A stretch of 64,000 nucleotides of DNA, taken from assembly GCA_947498155.1 (NCBI GenBank), contig CANMJD010000001.1, positions 930,001 through 994,000 on the forward strand, written 5' to 3'. Position 1 is the stretch's first letter; each line of letters opens with the position of its first letter. Source of the stretch: an uncultured Pseudoruegeria sp. Its GTDB lineage: Bacteria; Pseudomonadota; Alphaproteobacteria; Rhodobacterales; Rhodobacteraceae. Positions 1 through 9,270 of the stretch are shown piece after piece. Both the position numbers and the translations under genes were made by a program. The notes beneath the pieces are model-generated. The model was not told where the DNA came from and ran no database searches. It worked only from the letters and a program-made list of their open reading frames with translations.

Positions 1-390
1 CTCAATAATGAAAATGACCTTGTAGTCAGTGCAAACCACCGGTTGTTCATCTATCAACGCCATGATGAGATCGGTCTTGGGCGCTCCGAAGTCCTGGTGA
101 AAGCCCGCCATCTGGTGAACGGCGACACGGTATACCGGCAGGACGGTGGATTTGTTGACTATTTCCAGATCCTTTTTGATCGGCATCAGATCATCTATGC
201 CGAAGGCATCGCCGCCGAAAGCCTGTTGCTCGACCCGCGCACCACACCGGCCCTGCCCAAAGAGCTGACCCACCGCCTGTCCAACGTCATTCCAAGCCAC
301 GCAGATGGCCCGCATAAAAATTTCGAAGTGCAAAAGGCGTTCCTGACCGGAAATGCCGTCGAAAACCTGCGCCGCGCGTCTGACAGATGA
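1..390 (+). CDS. Hint-domain protein, 3' end only
   Basis: The first 129 codons visible are open from base 1 in the frame that ends at the TGA at 388-390, so the gene starts upstream of the window. The fragment reads like the C-terminal half of a Hedgehog/intein (Hint) domain: a VVSANHRLFIY strand followed by 'VKARHLVNGDTV' and a later histidine-containing segment around 'FDRHQIIYAEGIAAESLL'. Hint proteins are common in roseobacters, often at the end of secreted or calcium-binding repeat proteins, but the N-terminal part that would show this is missing. The TGA overlaps the ATG of the next gene (ATGA at 387-390), which suggests translational coupling. Confidence 0.7.
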   Translation, partial: LNNENDLVVSANHRLFIYQRHDEIGLGRSEVLVKARHLVNGDTVYRQDGGFVDYFQILFDRHQIIYAEGIAAESLLLDPRTTPALPKELTHRLSNVIPSHADGPHKNFEVQKAFLTGNAVENLRRASDR

Positions 391-872
391 GCCAGCCCGC
401 CGATCAGGAGCAGGATGCAGCCGATATCCTGTTTTTCCCGCCCTTGCTGTCGATCCTGACCCCGCTGCTGGCGATTATTCTACACTTTCTATGGCCGCTT
501 TCCATCCTCCCCCCTATCGGCGGAATCAGCCTTCTGTTGGGTCTGTTGATCATGTCGGCCTCTGGTGCTTTGGCCATCAGCGCCTCGCGCAGCTTTACCA
601 AGGCGGGCACCGATGTGAATCCCAAAACCGCAACCACATCTATCGTGCGCGCGGGCCCTTTTCGCTTTAGCCGCAACCCGATGTATCTGGGGATGATCCT
701 GCTGCAAATCGGGCTGGGTCTGACTTTTTCGCTGGATTGGGCGCTGCTTTTGACCCCCTTGCTTGCTCTGGCACTGCATTTTGGCGTCGTTTTGCGCGAA
801 GAGGCCTATCTAAGCCGAAAATTCGGCGCACCCTATGTTGAATATATGCAGCAGGTCCGGCGCTGGTTCTAG
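387..872 (+). CDS. Isoprenylcysteine carboxyl methyltransferase (ICMT)-like membrane protein
   Basis: A 161-residue integral membrane protein with about four hydrophobic segments. The C-terminal half carries the hallmark of the ICMT/phospholipid methyltransferase family: 'GPFRFSRNPMYLGMILLQIG' (about residues 89-108) followed by a cytoplasmic 'EEAYLSRKFGAPYVEYMQQVRRW' tail. The family binds S-adenosylmethionine; bacterial members have mostly unknown substrates, so no reaction is assigned. Its start overlaps the preceding stop by four bases. A second protein of the same family lies at 52361-52813. Confidence 0.8.
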   Translation: MSQPADQEQDAADILFFPPLLSILTPLLAIILHFLWPLSILPPIGGISLLLGLLIMSASGALAISASRSFTKAGTDVNPKTATTSIVRAGPFRFSRNPMYLGMILLQIGLGLTFSLDWALLLTPLLALALHFGVVLREEAYLSRKFGAPYVEYMQQVRRWF

Positions 873-920
873 GCAACGCGCCTTATTGCCCTTTGCCCCG
901 CCGCAGCCTATATCCGCCCC

Positions 921-2528
921 ATGTTAGACAGAGCCTCAAATAAACCCGAGCTGCCGCCCGAAATCGCCCGTCGGCGGACCTTTGCGATTATTTCGCACCC
1001 GGATGCGGGCAAAACAACCCTGACGGAAAAATTTCTGCTTTATGGGGGTGCGATCCAGATGGCCGGACAAGTCCGCGCCAAGGGCGAAGCCCGCCGGACC
1101 CGTTCGGATTTCATGAAGATGGAACAGGATCGCGGGATTTCGGTCTCTGCCTCGGCCATGTCCTTTGATTTCCATAACTTCCGCTTCAATTTGGTGGACA
1201 CCCCGGGTCACAGCGACTTTTCCGAAGATACCTATCGCACCCTGACCGCTGTGGATGCTGCGGTGATGGTGATTGACGGGGCCAAAGGGGTGGAAAGCCA
1301 GACGCAGAAACTCTTTGAAGTCTGCCGCCTGCGCGATCTGCCGATTCTGACCTTCTGTAACAAGATGGACCGCGAAAGCCGCGACACCTTTGAGATCATC
1401 GACGAGATTCAGGAAAATCTGGCGATTGATGTCACACCGGCGAGCTGGCCCATCGGGGTGGGGCGCGATTTTATTGGCTGCTATGACATCTTGCGCGACC
1501 GGCTGGAACTGATGGACCGCGCTGACCGTAACAAAGTGGCGGAAAGCGTTGAAATCAACGGATTGGATGATCCGAAACTGGCCGAACATGTGCCTGCGGA
1601 TCTGCTGGAAAAATTCCTTGAAGACATTGAAATGGCCAAGGAATTGCTGCCGCCGCTTGATCCGCAAGCGCTGCTGGATGGTACGCTGACGCCGATTTGG
1701 TTCGGCTCAGCGATCAACTCCTTTGGGGTCAAGGAGCTGATGGAAGGCATCGCCTCTTTTGGGCCGGAACCACAGGTACAATCGGCCGAGCCACGCAAAA
1801 TCTCGCCCGATGAAAAAAAGGTCTCGGGGTTTGTCTTTAAGGTTCAGGCCAATATGGACCCGAAACACCGCGACCGCGTGGCCTTTGTCCGTATGGCCTC
1901 GGGCCATTTCAAACGCGGCATGAAGCTGAACCATGTGCGCACCAAAAAACCCATGGCGATCTCCAATCCAGTGTTGTTTCTGGCCTCTGACCGCGAATTG
2001 GCCGAGGAAGCCTGGGCCGGCGATATCATTGGCATCCCGAACCACGGCCAGTTGCGCATTGGCGATACACTAACCGAGGGCGAAGCCCTGCGCGTCACCG
2101 GTATTCCGTCCTTTGCGCCCGAACTGTTGCAATCCGTGCGCGCGGGCGATCCGATGAAAGCCAAGCACCTTGAAAAGGCGCTGATGCAGTTTGCAGAAGA
2201 AGGCGCTGCCAAGGTCTTTAAACCTTCGATCGGGTCGGGCTTTATTGTTGGTGTTGTCGGCGCATTGCAATTTGAGGTGCTCGCCAGCCGCATTGAGCTG
2301 GAATACGGGTTGCCGGTGCGGTTTGAGCCGTCGCAATTTACCTCTGCCCGTTGGGTCCATGGTGACAAAACTGCGGTCGACAAATTTGCAAACGTCAACA
2401 AACAGCATATGGCCAGCGACAACGATGGGGACCTAGTCTATCTGACGCGGTTGCAATGGGACATTGACCGCGTGGAACGCGATTATCCGGGTGTCACGCT
2501 AAGCGCCACCAAAGAGATGCAGACCTAA
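921..2528 (+). CDS. prfC: Peptide chain release factor 3 (RF3)
   Basis: A 535-residue translational GTPase that recycles RF1/RF2 from the ribosome after termination. The G-domain motifs are all visible near the N-terminus: the P-loop 'HPDAGKTT', 'DTPGHSDF' (G3) and 'NKMD' (G4). The remainder has the length and order of RF3 domains II and III, ending 'RDYPGVTLSATKEMQT'. A region rich in 'RAKGEARRTRSDFMKMEQDRGISVSAS' contains the switch I segment typical of RF3 rather than EF-G. It is preceded by 48 bases without a gene; 36 bases after its stop lies an inverted repeat (2564-2592) that may end the transcript. Confidence 0.96.
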   Translation: MLDRASNKPELPPEIARRRTFAIISHPDAGKTTLTEKFLLYGGAIQMAGQVRAKGEARRTRSDFMKMEQDRGISVSASAMSFDFHNFRFNLVDTPGHSDFSEDTYRTLTAVDAAVMVIDGAKGVESQTQKLFEVCRLRDLPILTFCNKMDRESRDTFEIIDEIQENLAIDVTPASWPIGVGRDFIGCYDILRDRLELMDRADRNKVAESVEINGLDDPKLAEHVPADLLEKFLEDIEMAKELLPPLDPQALLDGTLTPIWFGSAINSFGVKELMEGIASFGPEPQVQSAEPRKISPDEKKVSGFVFKVQANMDPKHRDRVAFVRMASGHFKRGMKLNHVRTKKPMAISNPVLFLASDRELAEEAWAGDIIGIPNHGQLRIGDTLTEGEALRVTGIPSFAPELLQSVRAGDPMKAKHLEKALMQFAEEGAAKVFKPSIGSGFIVGVVGALQFEVLASRIELEYGLPVRFEPSQFTSARWVHGDKTAVDKFANVNKQHMASDNDGDLVYLTRLQWDIDRVERDYPGVTLSATKEMQT

Positions 2529-2563
2529 AACCGGACTGTGGATAACACTGTGTGCAAAATTCA

Positions 2564-2592
2564 CGCTGCGTCGCCGTATTGGTGACGTAGCG
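2564..2592. repeat. 12-bp inverted repeat downstream of prfC
   Basis: The arms at 2564-2575 and 2581-2592 can pair over 12 positions (ten Watson-Crick pairs, two G-U) around a five-base GTATT loop. It sits just after the prfC stop, where a terminator would be expected, but no run of T follows on either strand. It may be a transcript-end stabiliser or a factor-dependent terminator. Confidence 0.5.
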
Positions 2593-3012
2593 TTAACACA
2601 CATATTTACCTCTGGCAGCACCTGGACACCTTCCTGCCCTTTGCAGCAGCTCAGATGAAGATACAGCAGCCAAACGGGTTCTGCCTGTCGCCAGAGCCGC
2701 AGGAACCAGCTCGACCAATCCATGGACCTGTAAGTCATTGATAAAAATAAATTCCTTCAAATGATTCAACACGGCGCGCCAAGAAAACCCTATACCGGAT
2801 CTGCCTAAATCGGCACGCTTGCCGCACTCCTATGAGAATTGCCGCCATAAATGGCCGTTTCCCCCCGTCTGCATTGACGTTTTGCACTTTTTTCAGTAGG
2901 GAAAGGCCCAGTTGACGGGCCCATGTGCATAACAATCTCTCTGCTGATCGCAGACAGGGGGACGGGACCGAAATCGCATACGGCAAAGAAACGCCGTAGA
3001 ACACGGATACGA
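2593..3012 (+). promoter_or_regulatory. Long upstream region of the DEAD-box helicase gene
   Basis: About 420 bases with no convincing gene between prfC and the RNA helicase. A TTGACG box at 2874-2879 is the best visible -35 candidate; the matching -10 (TAGGGA, 2897-2902, 17-base spacing) is weak. If used, it would give an untranslated leader of roughly 100 bases. Long leaders are known for cold-induced DEAD-box helicases in other bacteria, so post-transcriptional control is possible, but no recognised element was identified. Short minus-strand ORFs here lack convincing starts and family features. Confidence 0.35.
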
Positions 3013-4440
3013 ATGACAAAATTTGCCGATCTGAAGCTTGATCCCAAAGTCCTGAAAGCAGTTGAATCTGCGGGCTATGAAACACCGACGCCCATTCAGG
3101 CAGGGGCCATTCCCCCCGCCCTTGAAGGGAAAGATGTGTTGGGGATTGCGCAGACCGGAACGGGTAAAACCGCTTCCTTCACCCTGCCGATGATTTCCAT
3201 GCTCTCCAAGGGCCGCGCCCGTGCGCGGATGCCGCGCTCGCTGGTGCTGGCTCCAACCCGCGAGCTGGCCGCGCAGGTTGCCGAAAACTTCGACATCTAT
3301 GCCAAGAACACCAAACTGACCAAAGCGCTGCTGATTGGCGGCGTCAGCTTCAAAGAACAGGACGCGCTGATCGATCGCGGTGTCGATGTTCTGATTGCGA
3401 CCCCGGGCCGACTTCTCGACCATTTCGAACGTGGCAAACTGCTGTTGACCGGCGTGCAGATCATGGTTGTCGACGAAGCTGACCGCATGTTGGACATGGG
3501 CTTTATTCCCGATATCGAGCGGATCTTCTCGCTCACCCCCTTTACCCGCCAGACACTGTTTTTCTCGGCCACGATGGCACCGGAAATCGAACGCATCACC
3601 AATACGTTCCTCTCCGCTCCTGCCAAAGTCGAAGTGGCCCGCGCCGCGACAACTGGTGAGAACATCCAACAGGGTGTGGTGATGTATAAAGCCAGCCGCA
3701 AAGACCGGCAGGCCAAAGAAAAACGCGAAGTTCTGCGCGCGCTGATCGAACAAGAAGGCGAAGCCTGCTCTAACGCCATCGTGTTCTGCAACCGCAAAAC
3801 CGACGTTGATATTGTCGCTAAATCGCTGAAAAAGCACGGCTATAACGCCGAGCCGATCCACGGCGATCTGGATCAAAGCAAACGCATGGAGGTCCTGTCG
3901 GGCTTTCGCGATGGGGACATCCGTTTCCTTTGCGCCTCTGACGTGGCCGCACGGGGGCTGGATATCCCGAATGTGTCCCATGTGTTCAACTTCGATGTGC
4001 CCTCCCACGCAGAGGATTACGTGCACCGCATCGGCCGCACGGGTCGTGCTGGGCGTAAGGGCAAAGCCTTTATGATCTGTGTGCCGCAAGACGAAAAGAA
4101 CATGGCCGACATCGAGCGTCTGGTGAATAACGAAATCCCGCGCGTCGACTCGCCTTATGCGCCCGAGGCTCCAAAAGCGCGGGATAGCAAACCCACATCC
4201 GGCAAAAGCAGCCGCGCACCGAAAAAATCCGAACCGGCGAAACCCGCTGAAAAGGCCAAAACCGATGCGCCGGCAGAGCGTACAGAAGCGCCAAAATCAA
4301 CCCGAAGCACCTCGCGGAAAACGACCCCGCGCCAAGACAACACCGCCAACCGCACCAAAGGCGGACAGGTTATTGGCATGGGCGATCATCTGCCAAGCTT
4401 CATCGCGCTCAGCTTTGAAGAGCGGCGCGAAGCGGGCTAA
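3013..4440 (+). CDS. DEAD-box ATP-dependent RNA helicase (RhlE/DeaD type)
   Basis: A 475-residue RNA helicase that uses ATP to unwind RNA during ribosome assembly or mRNA decay. Motifs appear in order: the Q motif near 'ETPTPIQAGAIPPAL', motif I 'AQTGTGKT', motif II 'VDEADRMLD', motif III 'SATMAPE' and motif VI 'HRIGRTGRAGR'. The last ~90 residues are a low-complexity tail of Lys, Ala, Pro and Arg, typical of RhlE-type proteins and likely RNA-binding. The start at 3013 (MTKFADLKLDPKV) is preferred over one at 2923, because the extra 30 residues have no family likeness. It converges on rnj across a shared terminator. Confidence 0.93.
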   Translation: MTKFADLKLDPKVLKAVESAGYETPTPIQAGAIPPALEGKDVLGIAQTGTGKTASFTLPMISMLSKGRARARMPRSLVLAPTRELAAQVAENFDIYAKNTKLTKALLIGGVSFKEQDALIDRGVDVLIATPGRLLDHFERGKLLLTGVQIMVVDEADRMLDMGFIPDIERIFSLTPFTRQTLFFSATMAPEIERITNTFLSAPAKVEVARAATTGENIQQGVVMYKASRKDRQAKEKREVLRALIEQEGEACSNAIVFCNRKTDVDIVAKSLKKHGYNAEPIHGDLDQSKRMEVLSGFRDGDIRFLCASDVAARGLDIPNVSHVFNFDVPSHAEDYVHRIGRTGRAGRKGKAFMICVPQDEKNMADIERLVNNEIPRVDSPYAPEAPKARDSKPTSGKSSRAPKKSEPAKPAEKAKTDAPAERTEAPKSTRSTSRKTTPRQDNTANRTKGGQVIGMGDHLPSFIALSFEERREAG

Positions 4441-4459
4441 TCCGGCCTGCTCTTTTCAA

Positions 4460-4515
4460 TTTGATTAAAATATCCCGGGGGAGGCCACCTTCTGGTGGCC
4501 GGGGGCAGCGCCCCC
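4460..4515. repeat. Dispersed intergenic repeat, copy A (TATCCCGGGG type)
   Basis: The stretch begins TTGATTAAAATATCCCGGGG, then holds two hairpins: 4483-4500 (GGCCACC-TTCT-GGTGGCC) and 4501-4515 (GGGGGCAGCGCCCCC). The same layout, an ATATCCC core followed by a G-rich/C-rich hairpin around GCAGCGCC, recurs at 37618-37722 and 45993-46032 and in part at 28433-28462. It lies in the 3' gap between two convergent genes. Confidence 0.65.
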
Positions 4516-4527
4516 ATCCCGTTGGCC

Positions 4528-4569
4528 AAAAAAAAGCGGGCCCGTCAAATTGACTGGGCCCGTTTTTTT
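4528..4569. terminator. Bidirectional intrinsic terminator between the helicase gene and rnj
   Basis: A perfect GC stem (CGGGCCC 4537-4543 with GGGCCCG 4556-4562), extended inward by GTCA/TGAC, is flanked by eight A on the left (4528-4535) and seven T on the right (4563-4569). It can therefore end transcripts arriving from both convergent genes. Confidence 0.9.
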
Positions 4570-4602
4570 GTCTGGGCCCGCGTTCAGCAAGGCCCGCAGC
4601 CA

Positions 4603-6270
4603 TTAAGACAGACGGCTGATAACAACGGTGACTTCTGGCTTTTTACCGATCTCGTCATTGGCCGTACGCCGAAGCACTTTACGCAGTTCTTCTTCGATTT
4701 TTGCATCATCACGCAGGGTTTTGTCGCCCATCCGCATCAAAAGCTGACTCAGATCCCCCTCTAGGACATCAATCAGCGGCGCACCGGAACGGCCCAATTC
4801 TGGCAGACCCATGGTTTCGACCCAAGGATCACCCAAAGGCTCGTCGTCCTCATCGATGACGATGGTGACCAATGCATGCCCGTTCAGCGCCATGCGAATC
4901 CGGTCCCGCACAACCCCGTCCATCGCACCGATTTTGACTTTGCCATCCAGATAGGTCCGGCCGGTTTCGATATATTCCACCGCTTGTGGCACATCGCCGG
5001 TCAAATCCACCATCGTGCCGTTCACCGCCACAATAGAGGCCAGCCCAGCGGCTTTGCCCAGCTTGGCGTGTTGGCGCAAATGACGGTGTTCCCCATGCAT
5101 CGGGATCAGCATATCCGGCTTGATAATGCCATGAACGGTCTGCAAATCCGGCCCGTTGGCATGGCCGGACACGTGATAAAGGCCACCATGGTCGTCGACC
5201 ACATCAACCCCCATTTCCGAATAGGCATTCATGATACGGATCACACCGCGTTCATTGCCCGGAATGGTTTTCGAGGAAAACAGGAAGGTATCCCCTTCTT
5301 TCATCGACAGGCCAAGGTATTTCCCACGGCTCAGCTGGGCCGAGGCCGCGCGGCGTTCCCCTTGAGAGCCTGTCACCAGGAGCATCAGGTTTTCGCGTGG
5401 AATGCTGGCAGCGTCTTCTGCCGGAATAGTGGTGGGAAAATCGGTCAACACACCGGTTTCCTGACCCGCTGTCACCATCCGGCGCATGGCCCGCCCCAGC
5501 AGCACCACCGATCGCCCTGCGGCCTGACCGGCGTCGGCCAAGGCTTTAACCCGCGCGATATTAGAGGCAAAAGTGGTTGCTACCACCATACCGCTGGCGT
5601 CCTTGACGAATTTCGTCAACTCCGGCGCAACCGAAGCCTCAGAACGGCCCGGTAGCGGGGAAAATACATTGGTGGAATCACAGACCAGCGCCTTAACCCC
5701 CTCGGAGGCAATTTCAGCCCACAGCTTCGGGTCAAACGGTTCCCCTACCATCGGGGTTTCATCCAGTTTGAAATCACCGGTATGCACGATCCGGCCCGCC
5801 GGGCTATCGATGATCAGACCAGAGCTTTCGGGGATCGAATGGGACACCGGCAGATAGGACACGCTAAACGGTCCGGCTTTGATTACTTCGGGGTAGGCCC
5901 CGACAGTGCGGATTTCTTCCTCGGGCTGGCCTTGATCGGCCATTTTGTGTTTGGCATGCCACGCGGTAAACTTACGGGCATAAATCGGCACGTTCAGACG
6001 CGAATACAGATGGCCGACGCCACCGACATGGTCTTCGTGTGCGTGGGTAATGAATACAGCATCCAGCCGATCCACCCGTTCGACGATCCAGCTGATATCG
6101 GGCATGATCAGATCAACACCCGGCGTGCTGTCCATATCCGGAAAAGTCACGCCTAGATCCACAAGGATGAACCGCTCCTTGCCCTTGGGGCCATAGCCGT
6201 ACAGATAGCAGTTCATGCCAATCTCTCCGGCGCCGCCAAGAGGAAGATATATTAGACGGTTCTTGCTCAT
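4603..6270 (-). CDS. rnj: Ribonuclease J
   Basis: A 555-residue metallo-beta-lactamase/beta-CASP nuclease of the RNase J family, with 5'-to-3' exonuclease and endonuclease activity on mRNA and rRNA precursors. The zinc-binding HxHxDH motif is visible as 'THAHEDHVGG' (H76, H78, D80, H81), and a further metal ligand lies in 'VHTGDFKLD'. The beta-CASP domain and the C-terminal domain ('GHALVTIVIDEDDEPL...') complete the usual length. Its ATG overlaps the coaX stop by four bases, so it is the last gene of a minus-strand run that begins with the nuo genes. Confidence 0.95.
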   Translation of the reverse strand: MSKNRLIYLPLGGAGEIGMNCYLYGYGPKGKERFILVDLGVTFPDMDSTPGVDLIMPDISWIVERVDRLDAVFITHAHEDHVGGVGHLYSRLNVPIYARKFTAWHAKHKMADQGQPEEEIRTVGAYPEVIKAGPFSVSYLPVSHSIPESSGLIIDSPAGRIVHTGDFKLDETPMVGEPFDPKLWAEIASEGVKALVCDSTNVFSPLPGRSEASVAPELTKFVKDASGMVVATTFASNIARVKALADAGQAAGRSVVLLGRAMRRMVTAGQETGVLTDFPTTIPAEDAASIPRENLMLLVTGSQGERRAASAQLSRGKYLGLSMKEGDTFLFSSKTIPGNERGVIRIMNAYSEMGVDVVDDHGGLYHVSGHANGPDLQTVHGIIKPDMLIPMHGEHRHLRQHAKLGKAAGLASIVAVNGTMVDLTGDVPQAVEYIETGRTYLDGKVKIGAMDGVVRDRIRMALNGHALVTIVIDEDDEPLGDPWVETMGLPELGRSGAPLIDVLEGDLSQLLMRMGDKTLRDDAKIEEELRKVLRRTANDEIGKKPEVTVVISRLS

Positions 6271-7046
6271 ATGTTACCTAAGCCTTTGTTATATTTGTGG
6301 ATGACGGTCAGGCCGTGCATCGTCAGATCGTCTTCGAAGTGATCAAACAGGGCATGCCCCTGTTGAAACAAGGGCGCCAGACCACCGGTAGAGACCACTT
6401 TCATCGGGCGCCCTCTTTCCGCTTTGATCCGGTCACATACGCCATTCACCAGCCCAACGTAACCCCAGAAAACGCCGGATTGCATACAGGCCACGGTATT
6501 GGTGCCGATCACCCGTTCCGGTTTTGTTACGTCAACATTCGGCAGGGCGGCGGCGGCTTCGTGCAAGGCTTGCAGCGACAGGTTCACCCCCGGTGAAATC
6601 ACCCCGCCGATATAGGCCCCATCCGTATCAACCACATCAAAGGTTGTTGCGGTGCCAAAATCGACCACGATCAAATCACCGCCATATTTGTCAAATCCGG
6701 CAACCGTGTTCACCAACCGGTCCGGCCCGACCTGCGTGCCTTCGTCGACCCGAACATCCACTGGTAAAGCACAGCCCTGTTTGCCCACCACGACGGGGCG
6801 GCAATTGTAATAGCGATCCGCAAAGACCCGCAGATTGAACACCACACGCGGCACCGTCGAGGAAATGATGACCTCGGTAATCTCCACATCGATTTTCTGA
6901 AAATTCATCAAGGTCGACAGCCAGACGTAATACTGATCGGCGGTGCGCTGATGCTCGGTCGAGGTGCGCCATGTCGCTAGAAAGGTCTTGCCGTCCCAAA
7001 TTGAGAACACCGTATTGGTGTTACCGCAATCAATACAAAGAAGCAT
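6267..7046 (-). CDS. coaX: Type III pantothenate kinase
   Basis: A 259-residue kinase that phosphorylates pantothenate, the first step of coenzyme A synthesis. The N-terminal phosphate-binding motif 'CIDCGNTNT', the 'GPDRLVNTVAG' segment and 'VVDFGTATTFDVVD' are diagnostic for the CoaX family (ASKHA fold), as opposed to CoaA. It lies between birA and rnj with a 29-base gap upstream and a four-base overlap downstream. Type III enzymes are not inhibited by CoA and need a monovalent cation (family knowledge). Confidence 0.95.
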   Translation of the reverse strand: MLLCIDCGNTNTVFSIWDGKTFLATWRTSTEHQRTADQYYVWLSTLMNFQKIDVEITEVIISSTVPRVVFNLRVFADRYYNCRPVVVGKQGCALPVDVRVDEGTQVGPDRLVNTVAGFDKYGGDLIVVDFGTATTFDVVDTDGAYIGGVISPGVNLSLQALHEAAAALPNVDVTKPERVIGTNTVACMQSGVFWGYVGLVNGVCDRIKAERGRPMKVVSTGGLAPLFQQGHALFDHFEDDLTMHGLTVIHKYNKGLGNI

Positions 7047-7075
7047 GGCCGTCTCCGTTACTCAGTTTTTTGCCG

Positions 7076-7831
7076 TCAGAAGAACACTTCCGCAGCCGGA
7101 ATCGCAAGGCGTGTATGGGCGGTGCGTAGAATCAGATTGCCGTCATCATCCAGCGTTTCAAAGGTCCCGGTATGGCTATCGCGGATGGTTCTGGCGGTAA
7201 TGACCTCTCCGAGTCGGGCGGCGCGGGACAGCCAGGCCTCGCGGATCGGCGCAAACCCATAGGTTACGAACTGCGCCTCCCAGTGGGCATAGGCATGAGC
7301 CAGCAGATCCAGAAATTCTTCGGGGGTGACATGGGCGCCGGTTTCGCTTTGCAGATTGACCGGCGCAAAGGCACCGGCTTCAACCTGATCGCGATCAGGC
7401 GCGGCAACAAGATTAACGCCAATACCGATACAGAGATGTGCCACGCCGGTGTTCTGCCCGATGCTTTCCAGCAAAATACCCGCGACCTTGCCACCATTGA
7501 GCAGCACGTCGTTTGGCCATTTCAAGGCAAAACTCTGGGGGCGTCCCGTGGCATCTGCAAAGGCATCCCAAAGTGCAAGGGAAGCCACAAAAGAGCGCAG
7601 TGCCACGCGGTCAGGGGTTTCATGCGGGCGCATGATATAAGTGGCGCTGAAATTACCGGCTGGCGCCTGCCAAGCGCGGCCCCGACGGCCACGTCCTGCA
7701 GTTTGCTTTAGCGCCAGTATCCATTCCGGCCCCGATAGGTCGGGCGCAATGCGCGCCGCCTCGGCGTTGGTGCTGTCGATCTCGGCCAGCACACGCCGGC
7801 CAACACCTTCTGGCCAGCGCTTAATTGACAA
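7076..7831 (-). CDS. birA: Biotin--[acetyl-CoA-carboxylase] ligase
   Basis: A ~251-residue biotin protein ligase that attaches biotin to carboxylase carrier domains. The biotinyl-AMP loop '[11 protein letters not shown]' (about residues 44-54) and the later '[18 protein letters not shown]' segment are characteristic. There is no N-terminal helix-turn-helix, so this is the catalytic-only form without repressor function. A longer frame back to 7888 exists, but it runs inside nuoN and adds 19 basic residues without family likeness. The best start is TTG at 7831 (reading [10 protein letters not shown]), preceded by GGCGGCGGA and overlapping the nuoN stop by 11 bases. A start further in cannot be excluded. 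Confidence 0.9.
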   Translation of the reverse strand: MSIKRWPEGVGRRVLAEIDSTNAEAARIAPDLSGPEWILALKQTAGRGRRGRAWQAPAGNFSATYIMRPHETPDRVALRSFVASLALWDAFADATGRPQSFALKWPNDVLLNGGKVAGILLESIGQNTGVAHLCIGIGVNLVAAPDRDQVEAGAFAPVNLQSETGAHVTPEEFLDLLAHAYAHWEAQFVTYGFAPIREAWLSRAARLGEVITARTIRDSHTGTFETLDDDGNLILRTAHTRLAIPAAEVFF

Positions 7832-9260
7832 GTGAATCCGCCGCCAGCGCAGCCGCGCCTTCGATGCCGAACAGGTTAAAGACACCAAGCACCATGACGG
7901 CGGCAGAGCCCATCAAAAAGACCCAGAGGATGACAGAACCATTCTTGTCCAGCCCTTCGCCCTCGTCGCCGAAATACATGTAATACACGATGCGCAGGTA
8001 GTAGAAGGCCCCGATCACCGAGGCGATCACACCGGCAACCGCCAGCCATGTCATGCCCGCGTCAACCGCAGCAGTCAGCACCGCCAGTTTCCCGAAGAAG
8101 CCAACCATTGGCGGTACACCCGCCAAGGAGAACATCAGCACAAGCAGCGCCAAGGCCCCTGTGCTATCGGTTTTGGAATACATGCCAAGCGATTTGATGT
8201 CGCGCACGGGGCGGCCATCTTTTTCCATGCCGATGATAAAGGCAAAGGTCCCGACATTCATCGTCACATAGATCGCCATATAGATCAGCATCGCCTCGAC
8301 ACCAGCCGCAGTCCCTGCGGCAAGCCCCATCAGGGCAAAGCCCATATGGGCAATCGAAGAATAGGCCATCAGACGTTTAATATTGGTTTGACCAATGGCG
8401 GCAATCGCGCCGAGGAACATCGACAGCACAGACAGTAACGCAATGATTTGCGACCAGTCAGAAACAGCGCCGCCAAAGGCATCATGTACCACACGCGCAA
8501 ACAGTGCCATCGCCGCCACTTTGGGCGCAGTTGCAAAGAATGCTGTCACAGGCGTGGGCGAACCTTCATAAACATCCGGTGTCCACATGTGGAAGGGCAC
8601 GGCAGAGACTTTGAAGGCCAGCCCGGCGGCGATAAAGGACAGACCGAACAGTAGGCCAAAGGACAGATGCCCCTCGGTAGCGGTCTGGACGATGCCACTG
8701 AACAGCGTGGTGCCTGCAAAACCATAGGTCAGCGACGCCCCATAAAGAAGCATGCCCGAGGACAGTGCGCCCAGCACAAAATACTTCAGACCGGCCTCGG
8801 TGGATTTCACCGAATCCCGACGCAGCGATGCCACCACATAAAGCGACAACGATTGCAGCTCGAGCCCCATATAGAGCGCGATCAGATCACCAGCAGAGAC
8901 CATCATCATCATGCCGACCACAGCCAGCGTGATCAGGACCGGATATTCGAACCGCAGCAGGTCGCGCTTGCTCATGTAGCCTTCGCTCATCAACAGGATG
9001 GCAGCGGCAGAAAGCAGGATAATCACCTTGGCAAAACGGGCAAAACCATCGTCGTTGAACATCCCGTTAAAGGCGGTTTGGGCATCGCCTGCAGTCAATC
9101 CGATCCAAAGCGCGATCAGGACAAAAACGGCGGAAGTGGACCAGACCAGAACACGCGCCAGCTTGTCTTTGCCGGTGTAAACCGCAAACAGCAGCGCACC
9201 CATGGCATATAGCGCCAAGAGAACTTCTGGAAGGACGACGGAGAAATCAGCGGAGATCAT
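7821..9260 (-). CDS. nuoN: NADH-quinone oxidoreductase subunit N
   Basis: A ~479-residue antiporter-like membrane subunit of complex I, one of three that carry protons across the membrane. The family segments '[30 protein letters not shown]' and '[20 protein letters not shown]' are present, and hydrophobic helices fill the length (family norm: about 14). The ATG at 9260 ([15 protein letters not shown]) gives the usual length and follows AGGGTGGA; an ATG three bases upstream is equally possible. The longer frame to 9326 overlaps nuoM and is not credible. It is the last nuo gene and runs straight into birA. Confidence 0.95.
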   Translation of the reverse strand: MISADFSVVLPEVLLALYAMGALLFAVYTGKDKLARVLVWSTSAVFVLIALWIGLTAGDAQTAFNGMFNDDGFARFAKVIILLSAAAILLMSEGYMSKRDLLRFEYPVLITLAVVGMMMMVSAGDLIALYMGLELQSLSLYVVASLRRDSVKSTEAGLKYFVLGALSSGMLLYGASLTYGFAGTTLFSGIVQTATEGHLSFGLLFGLSFIAAGLAFKVSAVPFHMWTPDVYEGSPTPVTAFFATAPKVAAMALFARVVHDAFGGAVSDWSQIIALLSVLSMFLGAIAAIGQTNIKRLMAYSSIAHMGFALMGLAAGTAAGVEAMLIYMAIYVTMNVGTFAFIIGMEKDGRPVRDIKSLGMYSKTDSTGALALLVLMFSLAGVPPMVGFFGKLAVLTAAVDAGMTWLAVAGVIASVIGAFYYLRIVYYMYFGDEGEGLDKNGSVILWVFLMGSAAVMVLGVFNLFGIEGAAALAADSLVN

Positions 9261-9270
9261 CATTCCACCC

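Noticed and set aside
2735-3085. Minus-strand ORF of 116 codons in the helicase leader
   Set aside because: Partly overlaps the helicase start, no ribosome-binding site, no family features, and frequent rare codons.
2893-4089. 398-codon open frame antisense to the helicase gene
   Set aside because: Overlaps a well-supported helicase throughout and lacks motifs.
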